From Bacteroidaceae bacterium (GTDB taxonomy: Bacteria; Bacteroidota; Bacteroidia; Bacteroidales; Bacteroidaceae), in the NCBI GenBank assembly GCA_017619335.1, contig JAFZSP010000085.1, forward strand, positions 1 to 64,000: 64,000 bases of DNA, given 5' to 3'. Under the pieces are notes generated by a model that had not been told where the DNA came from, ran no database searches, and was given only the letters and a program-made list of their open reading frames with translations. Positions 1-8,474 of this stretch are shown here, piece after piece (the stretch's first letter is position 1; each line of letters starts with the position of its first letter). Both the position numbers and the translations under genes were made by a program.

Positions 1-749
1 ACGCGCCGGTCGGGTGTGACGGCGTAGCGGTAGGTGTGGAAGAGTCCGTCGGTGTTATAGAAGGTGCCGCCGTTGGCGGGGTTGGAGAGTCCCTTCTCGG
101 AGACGAAGACGTTCTTTCCGTTCATGAGTCCGAGGGCGGTTGATCGGATGTAGCTCTTGAAGCCGAGTCCGGAAGGTGTGACGGCGTAGGGAAGGACAGA
201 CTTGGAGGGGTCGTCTGTGCGGGCTTTGATTTCGATGGTGTAGCCTGCATCTGAGAGGGCTGCGGCGTCGAATGCCTGGGATTCGACGGGCTGTGATTCG
301 ACGGCCGAACCGTCGAACACTTGACCTGTGGCGGTGATGTCTTTCACGGGGAGGGGAGTGCCTTTACCAATGATATTTACATAGGTGCGGATGTCTCCTG
401 AACGTAGAATCAGCTGACTCTCGGTGTGTTGGAGCGTGGATGTGTAACGGACTGTTACTGTTGCGGCTTCGGTTCCGGCGGGAATCGTGGTGGGCGTGAC
501 TTCGAAGCCAGGCCCCACTCGTAGGGAAATATCCTGTGTGAGTCCTGTCGCAGAGACTGTGACGACAGATTCACTGCCTGTGCCGTTGAGGCGAATAATG
601 TCCTTCAGCGTATTGTTGGCTCGGAGAAGGGAAGCACCGTTGTCATCAACGAATCGAATGGTGATGTCGGAAGAGGCAGCAGTTGCAGTCGAACCACTCA
701 GCACCAAAACGGTGCAGAGTAGTAATTCTCTGAGAAAGAAACGTTTCAT
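1..749 (-). CDS. Secreted protein, N-terminal part only (C-terminus beyond window)
   Basis: Reading the minus strand from ATG at 749 gives an uninterrupted frame of 249 codons that runs off the window edge. It begins MKRFFLRELLLCTVLVLSGS and has a hydrophobic stretch ending in an ATAA-type cleavage site, so it is probably exported. Residues about 27-130 are threonine- and serine-rich and beta-strand-like, resembling Ig/BACON-like modules of Bacteroidota surface proteins. The part after about residue 150 may be a lectin-like (concanavalin fold) domain; this is a weak impression. It starts 48 bp after the transglutaminase-like lipoprotein gene and no TAnnTTTG element lies between them, so the two are probably co-transcribed. 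Function is not recognised. Confidence 0.75.
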   Translation of the reverse strand, partial: MKRFFLRELLLCTVLVLSGSTATAASSDITIRFVDDNGASLLRANNTLKDIIRLNGTGSESVVTVSATGLTQDISLRVGPGFEVTPTTIPAGTEAATVTVRYTSTLQHTESQLILRSGDIRTYVNIIGKGTPLPVKDITATGQVFDGSAVESQPVESQAFDAAALSDAGYTIEIKARTDDPSKSVLPYAVTPSGLGFKSYIRSTALGLMNGKNVFVSEKGLSNPANGGTFYNTDGLFHTYRYAVTPDRR

Positions 750-797
750 AGAATTATCTTTGTTTGTGTGTTAGTAGCAAGTTTTGGTAAAACAGGG

Positions 798-3377
798 TCA
801 AAGTTGGTGAATGACCTTGAGGAGTTGTTCGCCGAGACCGATTGTGTAACCTTGTTGGACGAATACGACGCGGTTGAAACTGTCACAGATGAGGAAAATG
901 GGGAGCGAAGCACTGGTGAGGTGCATCTGTTCCATGATTTCCTGCTTGATGGCACCATCGATGTCGGTACCCCAAACGGTGGTGGCGGGGAGATTATTGA
1001 ACTCAGCGAAGTTGAAACGGGAGGCGGCGTCTGCGTCCTCGAGGAGGAGAACGAGTTTGCGGCCCCATTTCTCCAGGTCTTCACGCACAAGGCTGATGTC
1101 ACGCAGAGCGTGGTTAGTGGGCTCTTGGTTGGGGGCGATGAGTCCTATGGCGTAATAACCGCGACCGCAAGTGGCGAGGAGGGAGGTGGGAGGCTCGTTA
1201 TTATGCGCTACACCCGACACTTGTTCCAAGGGCTGATAGAGGTCTTCGGCGTTGAGGGAACCAATAACAGCCACAGCGTCGGTGGCGGTGCGGAGGGTGA
1301 TAGGTAAGGTGACGGTGGCATTTTCCTTGACCTCAAAGGCTTGGAGGAGAGCACGTACACTTCCGCTGGCCATTCGGACGCCGGTTGTGAGTACGTAGGT
1401 TCCGGCATCCAGGGTGACACCGTCGCGGAAAGTATTCTGGAAGGTGGCTTCCTCGGGATAGGTGAGAAGCTGGAGGCGGTTGTTCTCGTCCAGGCGTGAG
1501 AGGGTGAAGTGGATATAATATTTGACGTCGGGGAGGTGAGGAGTGGGCGCGTAGGTGAGGTGGAGGGTGCCTTCGGGAGCGCCCTCGGCAACAGTGACGC
1601 TCTCGAAGGTAACATCGTTCCATGTAAGGGCGGAAGAGGAGGAGGGAATGGCGGAGGGTCCGAAGTACTGGACCTTGCCGTTGATTTCGTTGATGCGGGC
1701 GGGGATGCCGAGGGCTCGGCAGGCAGCGACGAAGAAGATGTCACGGCCGAGGCGGTCGGCTTTGCGGGAGCGATAGACGCCGAGGGGAGTCATACGGAGA
1801 CGCTGAGGGTTGCGGTCTTCGATGATGGTGATGCTGTCACGGGTCCATGAAATGAGGGAGGAGGCGAGGACCATATTGTCGCTCTGGGCTTCTGATGTCA
1901 GCGTTTTGAGGGCTGTTCGGAGAGGTGCCTTGAAGGCGGTAAGCCTTTCACGTTCAATGCGGGGAGAGAGAAGGTAGGGGAGGGTGATGTCATCGGGTAA
2001 CCCGGAGAATGCAGGACATGGCAGCAGGTTATCCAGAAGAATGTCGAGGGTCACGTCTTGCAGATCCTTGTCGGGGAGGGTGGTGAGGAGTTGTTCTGCG
2101 ATGACGGATTGACTGTGGGCGGCAGCGCTGTCACGGAAGGCAGTGATGACGGTGTGGTTCCCTCGACTGCGCTGGTCAGGCATTGTGGCTTCGTAGGCGT
2201 GACGGATGCTGTCCTCAATGGCAAGACGGCGATTGTTCTCGGCGCGCTGGTCAGGAGTGACAGTGGGGAGGCTGGCACTGGGAGCAGGAGGGGTGATGTT
2301 GAGGGAGAGCCCCGCGGCTAATGCTGCTGGAACTGCTGCAGAGGAGAGGCGGAGGGTGACGAGGCTGTCGGTGGCGAAGCTGACTTTCTGGAAAGCGAGG
2401 AGAGAGGGCGCACAAGTATGCGCTGCACCCGAACTGGAAGAAGAGGGGGAAACAGAGGGGGCAGTGGCCCAGACGAGCATGTCACCGAGACCGGCGGTGA
2501 GGGAGGCTTGCCCATTGGCATCGGTCTGTTTGCGGGCTACGGTGTAGAATTCGGCATAGTTGTAGAGCTTGAATTCGACGGTCGCATCTGGGATGGGATT
2601 ATTGAAGGTGTCCAGAACGGTGACAGTGAGTCGGCGGGTGGGAGCATAAATATCTGTGACATTGATCTCTGTGAGATGATGTTGCTGGCTGACCACTTCT
2701 TCGGGGCCGTCATAGTTGCCAAAGGCTTTGGTGTGCATCAACATACCTCGTGAAGCGCTCTCATTGAACCATCCGAGGTTGAGGACGGGTTCCGGCTCGC
2801 AGGCTCCGAGGAAGTACCATTGTCCGTCGGCCCAGGCTTCCACCCAGGCGTGATTGTCATCGGTGTGTGCCCAACGGGGTGTATAGACTTGACGTGCAGG
2901 AATTCCGACGGTGCGGAGGGCGGCCACCAAGAGAACGGATTCTTCCCCACAACGGCCATAGGCAGTACGAACAGTGGAGGCCGGGCCCAGGGTTCGGGCG
3001 CTGGTGGGGCGGTAGGTGACGTGCTCGTGGCACCAGTGGTTCACTTCCAAAACGGCTTCCGTCATTCCGAGCGACTGGACACGATCCCGCAGTTCCTCAT
3101 AATAGGTGGTGCGGAAATCGTCCAAGTCTTCGTTGTTGACGCGCGGGGGCAGGACGAAATGACGGAACTCGCGTTCGGGCACCGTCTTTCCCCATGGCAA
3201 CTCGGTACGGGCCTGGAGGGCAATGCGAGCCTGCTCGGTGAAATACTCGCGGGAATAGTCCACGCTGTCTGGCATCGACATATTCTCGTAAAGGAACTCC
3301 ACGTACTGGTCGGTGGAAGGAGCGCTGCACGCCATCAAAAGAAAGGCCGGAAGCAGCAGAAGTAGAGCTTTCTTCAT
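798..3377 (-). CDS. Transglutaminase-like lipoprotein
   Basis: 859 residues. I chose the ATG at 3377 because it places a lipoprotein signal (MKKALLLLLPAFLLMACS, lipobox LMAC) at the N-terminus; an upstream in-frame ATG at 3401 would only add eight residues before it. The transglutaminase-like core has the Cys in YGRCGEES (about residue 141) and the His in NHAWVE (about 175). The third acidic position is in LGACEPE, so it is probably Glu rather than the usual Asp; I recall this as common in Bacteroidetes relatives. Beta-rich, carboxypeptidase-regulatory-like and thioredoxin-like stretches follow (the C-terminus contains WGTDIDG and ends in a VVFVQQGYTIGLGEQL-type segment). Probably anchored in the envelope, acting on peptides or cell-wall material; substrate unknown. 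Confidence 0.85.
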   Translation of the reverse strand: MKKALLLLLPAFLLMACSAPSTDQYVEFLYENMSMPDSVDYSREYFTEQARIALQARTELPWGKTVPEREFRHFVLPPRVNNEDLDDFRTTYYEELRDRVQSLGMTEAVLEVNHWCHEHVTYRPTSARTLGPASTVRTAYGRCGEESVLLVAALRTVGIPARQVYTPRWAHTDDNHAWVEAWADGQWYFLGACEPEPVLNLGWFNESASRGMLMHTKAFGNYDGPEEVVSQQHHLTEINVTDIYAPTRRLTVTVLDTFNNPIPDATVEFKLYNYAEFYTVARKQTDANGQASLTAGLGDMLVWATAPSVSPSSSSSGAAHTCAPSLLAFQKVSFATDSLVTLRLSSAAVPAALAAGLSLNITPPAPSASLPTVTPDQRAENNRRLAIEDSIRHAYEATMPDQRSRGNHTVITAFRDSAAAHSQSVIAEQLLTTLPDKDLQDVTLDILLDNLLPCPAFSGLPDDITLPYLLSPRIERERLTAFKAPLRTALKTLTSEAQSDNMVLASSLISWTRDSITIIEDRNPQRLRMTPLGVYRSRKADRLGRDIFFVAACRALGIPARINEINGKVQYFGPSAIPSSSSALTWNDVTFESVTVAEGAPEGTLHLTYAPTPHLPDVKYYIHFTLSRLDENNRLQLLTYPEEATFQNTFRDGVTLDAGTYVLTTGVRMASGSVRALLQAFEVKENATVTLPITLRTATDAVAVIGSLNAEDLYQPLEQVSGVAHNNEPPTSLLATCGRGYYAIGLIAPNQEPTNHALRDISLVREDLEKWGRKLVLLLEDADAASRFNFAEFNNLPATTVWGTDIDGAIKQEIMEQMHLTSASLPIFLICDSFNRVVFVQQGYTIGLGEQLLKVIHQL

Positions 3378-3405
3378 ATTAATGAATACCTTTGAACGCA
3401 TTAAC

Positions 3406-3515
3406 CGATGCGTCTATACGAATCAGATGATGCGTATATACGAATCGGTTAATGCGTCCATACGTGTCGGGCGATGCGTCCATTCGCGTCGGGCGAAGCG
3501 TCCATACGTTATATT
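3406..3515. repeat. Tandem array A: five abutting units, exact 22-bp period
   Basis: Units begin at 3406, 3428, 3450, 3472 and 3494. The conserved part is ATGCGTCCATACG with small variations (for example TCTATACG, TATATACG, TCCATTCG); the remaining 8-9 bases are less conserved (AATCAGA, AATCGGT, TGTCGGG, CGTCGGG). The array fills most of the gap between the SnoaL-like gene and the transglutaminase-like lipoprotein gene, both on the minus strand, and lies 29 bp upstream of the latter's ATG. There are no unique spacers between units, so it is not CRISPR. Confidence 0.9.
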
Positions 3516-3536
3516 TTAAATGATTGGTGACTGTGC

Positions 3537-4034
3537 TTATCCGTTGAGCAGCCAGTTGTCGGCCTCTTCATAGAGTTCCGAGAGGTAGTCGGGACGGCTC
3601 TTGCCCGGCAACTCTTCGAGGATGGTTTGGCAGTCGGTGACATACCATTCACCATTGAGTCGCACGAGCCGGTAGATGTACTGTGAGTCTCCCGTCTGGT
3701 TGAAGGTAACGCCTGCAATCTCTGTCTTCACGGGGAAGGTGGTTTCCACAATGGCCGCAGCGCGGTTGCCGTGAATCCAGACAAGGCATGCATGGATGTG
3801 ATAAGGGATGTGGTCGGTGCGTTTTATGAGTGCTTCGGTGAAGTCTTCGATGGTTCCTTCAAACCAAGAAGCCTTGACGTGAGCACCAGGTACATAACAA
3901 CCTTTCAGCTCGTCCCAGAGCTGATTGTCCCGTGCGAAACGTTCAAAAGTGAGAAGCCTTCTGACAGCCTCTTTTTCCCGTCGAGCCTCATGGCTCATGT
4001 GCACGGGTCTTTTTAAAATAAGGTTAGTGTTCAT
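3537..4034 (-). CDS. SnoaL-like (NTF2-fold) protein
   Basis: 165 residues from ATG at 4034; a second possible start is the Met of MSHEARREKE twelve residues in. The protein fits the SnoaL-like/NTF2 fold: an N-terminal helix (LLTFERFARDNQLWDELKGC), the acidic FTEAL helix, then alternating strands (RAAAIVETTFPV, YIYRLVRLNGEWYVTDC). Members act as small ligand-binding or catalytic cone-shaped domains, often in hydroxylation or cyclisation of small molecules, but the substrate cannot be inferred. No signal peptide is visible, so it is probably cytoplasmic. It has its own promoter 36 bp upstream and is separated from the following lipoprotein gene by the 22-bp array. Confidence 0.8.
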   Translation of the reverse strand: MNTNLILKRPVHMSHEARREKEAVRRLLTFERFARDNQLWDELKGCYVPGAHVKASWFEGTIEDFTEALIKRTDHIPYHIHACLVWIHGNRAAAIVETTFPVKTEIAGVTFNQTGDSQYIYRLVRLNGEWYVTDCQTILEELPGKSRPDYLSELYEEADNWLLNG

Positions 4035-4069
4035 AAGGGCGGATATTTGCTATCTTTACTTTGCAAATG

Positions 4070-4077
4070 CAAAGGTA
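4070..4077 (-). promoter_or_regulatory. -7 promoter element (TACCTTTG) for the SnoaL-like gene
   Basis: TACCTTTG on the minus strand, a perfect match to the Bacteroidota TAnnTTTG element, 36 bp before the ATG at 4034. No convincing TTG at the -33 position was found. Confidence 0.7.
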
Positions 4078-4120
4078 CAACGAAAATCAATAGGTTGTAT
4101 ATATTTTTAGATTATTTAAC

Positions 4121-4152
4121 AAGAAAAGTCCCCAGTCTTAACGACTGAGGAC
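4121..4152 (-). terminator. Intrinsic terminator after ppiD
   Basis: On the minus strand a 10-bp stem (GTCCTCAGTC / GACTGGGGAC, one G-T pair) with a 5-base loop is followed by TTTTCTTG. It lies 57 bp after the ppiD stop. Confidence 0.8.
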
Positions 4153-4208
4153 TGTTTTGGGGCCTTTTTGGACACCTTATTAGTATATACGCGCGCGTAA
4201 AGCGGTTT

Positions 4209-6371
4209 TTAATAGAACAGATAACGGTTGTCCTGCACTTTTGCTTTATGTGCCAACTCTTGCATGAAACGAGAGGTGGCTCTGAGCTGCTGACTGACAA
4301 TCTGCTGTTGTGTGTTCTGCTTGGCAGCGTCATCAAACTTGGAGTCAATCTTGTGCTCGTTGGTGACCTGGAAAGCATAGACGGCAGCGTTGCCTTTCAC
4401 GCCTTCCACGAACTGTCCCTTCTGAGCCTTGGTGATGGCACCGCTGAGTGCGGGTTCGCTGGCACCAAGGGAGGAGATGAATACGGGGGCGTTGAAGGTG
4501 ACGTGCTTCACGGTGTCAATGGGGGCAGCGCCTTTCAGCTTGCTGGCAGCGGTGATATCCTTCACACCAGCCATAGCCTCCAGCAGCTGAGCAGCCTTCT
4601 TGTCACGGATAGCCTCGCTCTGGATGTAGTCACGTACGTCGTCCAGTGAACGGTATCTGGTGTCGTTCTTGCCGGTGACAGCCACTACGAGCAGATGGTC
4701 ATTGTTTCCACAAGTATAGATCTCGGAGATCTCGCCGACCTTGGTGTCCTTGTTGAATACCCAGCGCAGAGCTTCACGCGTTCCGCTGATGTTGGCGATA
4801 TTGTGCTCGTTAGCAAAGACACCCGGACGCTGCTGCACCATATAACCGCTCTTCATGGCGTTGGCTTCCATCTCTTCGATGGTCTTGTTGGAAGCAACAA
4901 ACTGAGAGAAATCGTTGTAGGCCTTGTTATAAGTGTCGTTGGAGAAATCCAGCGGACGCTTAACGATGGCCACGTCATATTTGTCCACGAAGTTCTTGCG
5001 GGCGTTCACACGGGTGATGATAATGGTGTTGCCGAGTTTCACCTGCTGGGTAGTGCCAGCTGCTTGGTTGATGATGGCGTTGATGAACTTGCGGTTGTTG
5101 TCATCGATGGTGGAGCCCTCATATTGTGCAGAGGTGATCCACGTTTCCTCGCCAGTCTGGTTGTACTTGCGGGCAATGCTGTCGAATGGGATTCCAGCAG
5201 CCAGAGCGGTCATAATGCTGTCTGCGGTCTTCTGTGCGGCAGCCTCGTCGGCACCGCTGACACCAATCTGACGCAGCTGAATGCTATCGGGCAGGTTGGT
5301 CTTGGCCAGCAAGCGGATAATGTTCTGGGTGTTGTCCTGAGCATTCAGGTAGGGACCTTTCTGCTGACCCACGCTGAGGGAATCCAACTGGGCTGCAATG
5401 TCAGAGGGCAGAGCCTGGCGACGGACGGGCACGGGGCTGTAGGAGACGGAGCTGCCGCTCTTGCGAACGATGTTGGCCACATCGGCACCTTCTTCCTGAA
5501 GCTGCAGAGCCACTTCCTGCATTTCCTTGAGGATTTCGTCACGGTCGGCCTTGCTGGCAGTGATGGCCACATCGATGTACTTGATGTCACGAGTGGGGTC
5601 GTCCACGCGGAAAGCTTCCTTCATTTCATCGTACTTGGCTTGCAGGTCCTTGTCTTCCACGGTCACATCAGCATCCTTGATGCTGGTGTAGGGGAGGGCA
5701 GCCAAGAGCACTTCCTTCTCGTTGGTGCGTGCCTTGAAAGCTGCTTCCACACTGGTGGGGTTGCCGATGAAGCTCTTGGTGATTAGGCTCTGGAACTTTG
5801 TGGCCAGCTGCTGGCTGCGGATATTTTTCTCGATGAACTTCCAGTAGTTGTAGATCTGGTCATAGTAGGCCACAGCTTCTGCGGGTTGTCCCGGCTGCTC
5901 CTTCATTGCCTTGTAGTTGGTCAGGAAGTTGTTGAGGGCTTCCACATCGAAGGTTCCCGTCTGGGGATTGGAGAACGGGGTCTGACGGAGCATGGGGCTC
6001 TGTCCCTTCTTGATGATGTCCTGCACCTCGGCATCGGTCACGGTGAGTCCCAGCTCGTCTGCCTGATACTGGATGAGCTGCTCCTGAACGTACTGGTTCC
6101 AGACTTGGTCACGGATGCTCTGGGTCTGTTCCTCTGTGAGGTTTTCCATTCCGGAGGTGAACTTCACCACGTCGGTGTATTCCTGGACGAGGTCGTTGAA
6201 CTCCTGAATGTTGATACTCTTTCCATTCACTTCACCGATGCGTTGACGGCTCTCTGTGCGAGAGGAACTGAGTGAGCGCACGGCTTCTTCAGCGATGAAT
6301 GCAAACAGGGCCAGACCCACTACGATGAGCAGGATGGCACCTTTGCTTCTAATCTTTTGTAATGCTGCCAT
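4209..6371 (-). CDS. ppiD: PpiD/SurA-like membrane-anchored peptidyl-prolyl isomerase
   Basis: 720 residues. A single N-terminal membrane segment (AILLIVVGLALFAFIAEEAV, about residues 13-32) is followed by the SurA_N_3 chaperone region, with GEVNGKSINIQEFNDLV typical of the family start, and a parvulin-like rotamase region around residues 340-450 (LRQIGVSGADEAAAQ, IPFDSIARKYNQTG). A second periplasmic part follows and the protein ends RYLFY. It should act at the periplasmic face of the inner membrane, helping outer-membrane and secreted proteins fold, which fits a genome encoding many secreted proteins. It lies downstream of the coaX-OMP-lptC-CorC cluster but has its own promoter and a terminator behind it. 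Confidence 0.9.
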   Translation of the reverse strand: MAALQKIRSKGAILLIVVGLALFAFIAEEAVRSLSSSRTESRQRIGEVNGKSINIQEFNDLVQEYTDVVKFTSGMENLTEEQTQSIRDQVWNQYVQEQLIQYQADELGLTVTDAEVQDIIKKGQSPMLRQTPFSNPQTGTFDVEALNNFLTNYKAMKEQPGQPAEAVAYYDQIYNYWKFIEKNIRSQQLATKFQSLITKSFIGNPTSVEAAFKARTNEKEVLLAALPYTSIKDADVTVEDKDLQAKYDEMKEAFRVDDPTRDIKYIDVAITASKADRDEILKEMQEVALQLQEEGADVANIVRKSGSSVSYSPVPVRRQALPSDIAAQLDSLSVGQQKGPYLNAQDNTQNIIRLLAKTNLPDSIQLRQIGVSGADEAAAQKTADSIMTALAAGIPFDSIARKYNQTGEETWITSAQYEGSTIDDNNRKFINAIINQAAGTTQQVKLGNTIIITRVNARKNFVDKYDVAIVKRPLDFSNDTYNKAYNDFSQFVASNKTIEEMEANAMKSGYMVQQRPGVFANEHNIANISGTREALRWVFNKDTKVGEISEIYTCGNNDHLLVVAVTGKNDTRYRSLDDVRDYIQSEAIRDKKAAQLLEAMAGVKDITAASKLKGAAPIDTVKHVTFNAPVFISSLGASEPALSGAITKAQKGQFVEGVKGNAAVYAFQVTNEHKIDSKFDDAAKQNTQQQIVSQQLRATSRFMQELAHKAKVQDNRYLFY

Positions 6372-6420
6372 TTGTTGTAATTTTTATTGTTATTTTGTTA
6401 TATTTCTCAAAAAAAGCGCA

Positions 6421-6428
6421 CAAAGGTA
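6421..6428 (-). promoter_or_regulatory. -7 promoter element (TACCTTTG) for ppiD
   Basis: TACCTTTG on the minus strand, 49 bp before the ppiD ATG at 6371, in the 131-bp gap after the CorC-like gene. No clear TTG at -33. Confidence 0.65.
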
Positions 6429-6502
6429 CAAAAAAGTTATGATATGACCTCGCTTTTGCGCAGAAATTTCAAAAAGAGGTGACTCAGAACGCAAAAAAGG
6501 CT

Positions 6503-7780
6503 TTATTTCTCGGTAATTCTCAATCTGACGAGCTCAATTTTGGTACTTGTGTTCTTGATAATCTTAAATTCGAAGTGTCCAAACGTGACAATTTCATTTA
6601 GTTTTGGGAAACGCTGCACTTCGTGGAGTATCAGACCGCCCACGGTCAGGTATTCTTCGCTTTCGGGCAAGTCCAGATCCAGCAGTTCATTGGCTCTTTC
6701 CACTTCCAGTCGTGCCGAGATTTCATACTCTCCACTGGGCAGTTGGCGGGCGATGTAAGACTGCTGGTCGTGCTCGTCTTCGATGTCTCCGAAGATTTCC
6801 TCCACGAGATCCTCCAGGGTGCAGATGCCGCTGGTGCCCCCGAACTCGTCCACCACCACTGCCAACGAGATATTCTGTTGCATGAGGGTCTGCATCAGTT
6901 TCTGGGCACTCATGCTTTCCGGGACAATCGGCACTTCGCGGATATGCTCTTTCCAAGAGTCACCACTCTTCAAGCGGAACATTTCTGAGGAATGAATGAA
7001 CCCAAGGATATTATCCACATCGCCGTCAAAGACGATAATCTTGGAGCAGCCGCTCTCGATGAAACGGGCCTTCAGCTGTTCCAGAGACTCGTTGATATCC
7101 ACTGCCACAATTTCTGTTCGTGGAACGATGCAATCACGGACCTTGCAGCTGCTGAAATCCAGCGCGTTTTGGAAAATCTTCACCTCGTCAGTAATTTCCT
7201 CGTCGTTATCACTCTGGTCTATCGTTGATTGGATGAGGAAGTCCAGATCCACTCGGGAGAAGGCAGCGTCGTTATCGGTGTGCGTCACTCGGATGCCGAA
7301 GATTCGTAGCAGTAGTTTCGACAGACCGCTGGCGAATTTGGAGATAGGGTACAGTAGTATATAAAAGAGGTACGCGACGGGCGCGAAGAAGGTGAGCGCT
7401 CGGTTGGGGTTCAGCTTGAAGAGGGTCTTGGGTAAAAACTCGCCCGTGAAAAGGACAATAATAGTGGAGATGACAGTTTGTATGAGCAGTGCCAACCATT
7501 CGGTGGTGATGCCAAGCGGTTGTAAAACAGTGGACTCCAATAACTTGGCAATGAGAATGCCATAGATGACGAGCGCGATGTTGTTCCCGACCAACAGCGT
7601 GGAGATGAAGTTATTGGGATGCTCAAAGAAGGTGGCTGCCAGTCGTGAACCGAAACCGCTTTGGGCACGGTTCATCTCGAAACGCATTTTGTTGCTGGAC
7701 ACAAAGGCAATCTCCATCCCCGAAAAGAATGCGGAGAAAGCCAGAACGATGATGATTTCTATGATGAGCGTCGTTGTCAT
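6503..7780 (-). CDS. CNNM/CorC-type transporter-like protein (DUF21-CBS-CorC_HlyC)
   Basis: 425 residues. An N-terminal DUF21 membrane domain (hydrophobic segments at about 5-25, 60-80, 95-115 and 125-145, with the family's FSGMEIAFVSSNK start) is followed by two CBS domains (about 205-325, including VPRTEIVAVD and SLAVVVDEFGGTSGICTLED) and a C-terminal CorC_HlyC domain (GEYEISARLEVERANELLDL). The family is linked to Mg2+/Co2+ handling, formerly called hemolysins. Its ATG overlaps the lptC stop by 4 bp (ATGA), implying translational coupling. A paralogue of the same architecture (gldE) is at 55.8 kb; this copy is assigned here as the general CorC-like member because it sits with lptC. Confidence 0.88.
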   Translation of the reverse strand: MTTTLIIEIIIVLAFSAFFSGMEIAFVSSNKMRFEMNRAQSGFGSRLAATFFEHPNNFISTLLVGNNIALVIYGILIAKLLESTVLQPLGITTEWLALLIQTVISTIIVLFTGEFLPKTLFKLNPNRALTFFAPVAYLFYILLYPISKFASGLSKLLLRIFGIRVTHTDNDAAFSRVDLDFLIQSTIDQSDNDEEITDEVKIFQNALDFSSCKVRDCIVPRTEIVAVDINESLEQLKARFIESGCSKIIVFDGDVDNILGFIHSSEMFRLKSGDSWKEHIREVPIVPESMSAQKLMQTLMQQNISLAVVVDEFGGTSGICTLEDLVEEIFGDIEDEHDQQSYIARQLPSGEYEISARLEVERANELLDLDLPESEEYLTVGGLILHEVQRFPKLNEIVTFGHFEFKIIKNTSTKIELVRLRITEK

Positions 7781-8442
7781 TGTTGTGAGGCGCGTCGCCG
7801 ATTGTCGGCAGTGGAAACGCGTTGAATGGTCTTTACGGTGTCTGTTGTGGCAGCGTCTGGAGTCGTGGACTGCTCCTCTTTCTCTTCATTGACTGGCGTA
7901 TAGCCTGCTGCCAGAGAGATATGGTAGTCTGTCATTTCCTCGTTGGAGCGAAAACGGTTTCCCTCCAGTTGCTGTTCGCTGTCGGGTTTGGTTATGCGCA
8001 TGAACATGTTACTCCAGATTTCGTGACGATCCATGTCCCAGAAGAGTTCCTCGCTCTTGAAGAGCGTGCCTTCACGATTCAGCACCACGACTCGTCCACG
8101 CAGTTCCCACGTGCGGTTGTTGTGGCAGTAGGCGGTGTCGGACTGGATGTGCCATTCCACATGGAAGGTGGAGTCGAACTTCTCAAGGAACAGCCCTTTG
8201 AGGAAGGTCCATTTCTGTGGTTCGGTGGTGTAGATGTTCCAGTCTTCGGCCACAATCTTATAGCTGATGACACCTGAGTCCGAAATGAGGTTGGAGATGC
8301 CATGAGCAGTCATGAAAGGAAGTGAGTCGTTGGGATCGATGGCTGGTGCCACGTGCTCGTGGGCTTTGTCACATGCAACAAGCATAGTCAGTAAGGTGCT
8401 GACCAGTAGGCAAATGACAGGTAAGGGCTGCAACTTATTCAC
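7777..8442 (-). CDS. lptC: LptC-like LPS-export lipoprotein
   Basis: 221 residues with a signal peptide and lipobox ending in Cys24 (LTMLVAC), then a single LptC-like beta-jellyroll region: SLPFMTAHGISNLISDSGVI, AEDWNIYTTEPQKW, VVVLNREGTLFKSEELFWDM, ending near residue 180. LptC bridges the LptBFG transporter and LptA in lipopolysaccharide export; Bacteroidota versions are often lipoproteins rather than membrane-spanning. The C-terminal 40 residues (NEEKEEQSTTPDAA...) are low-complexity and probably disordered. It sits in an operon after the OMP gene (32-bp gap) and overlaps the following CorC-like gene by 4 bp. Confidence 0.85.
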   Translation of the reverse strand: MNKLQPLPVICLLVSTLLTMLVACDKAHEHVAPAIDPNDSLPFMTAHGISNLISDSGVISYKIVAEDWNIYTTEPQKWTFLKGLFLEKFDSTFHVEWHIQSDTAYCHNNRTWELRGRVVVLNREGTLFKSEELFWDMDRHEIWSNMFMRITKPDSEQQLEGNRFRSNEEMTDYHISLAAGYTPVNEEKEEQSTTPDAATTDTVKTIQRVSTADNRRRASQQ

Positions 8443-8474
8443 TTGGGAACTTCACGTCTTTTTCAAGAACTACT

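Noticed and set aside
3387..3394. A plus-strand TACCTTTG near the 22-bp array
   Set aside because: There is no plus-strand gene downstream for several kb, so it is probably chance or part of the repeat.
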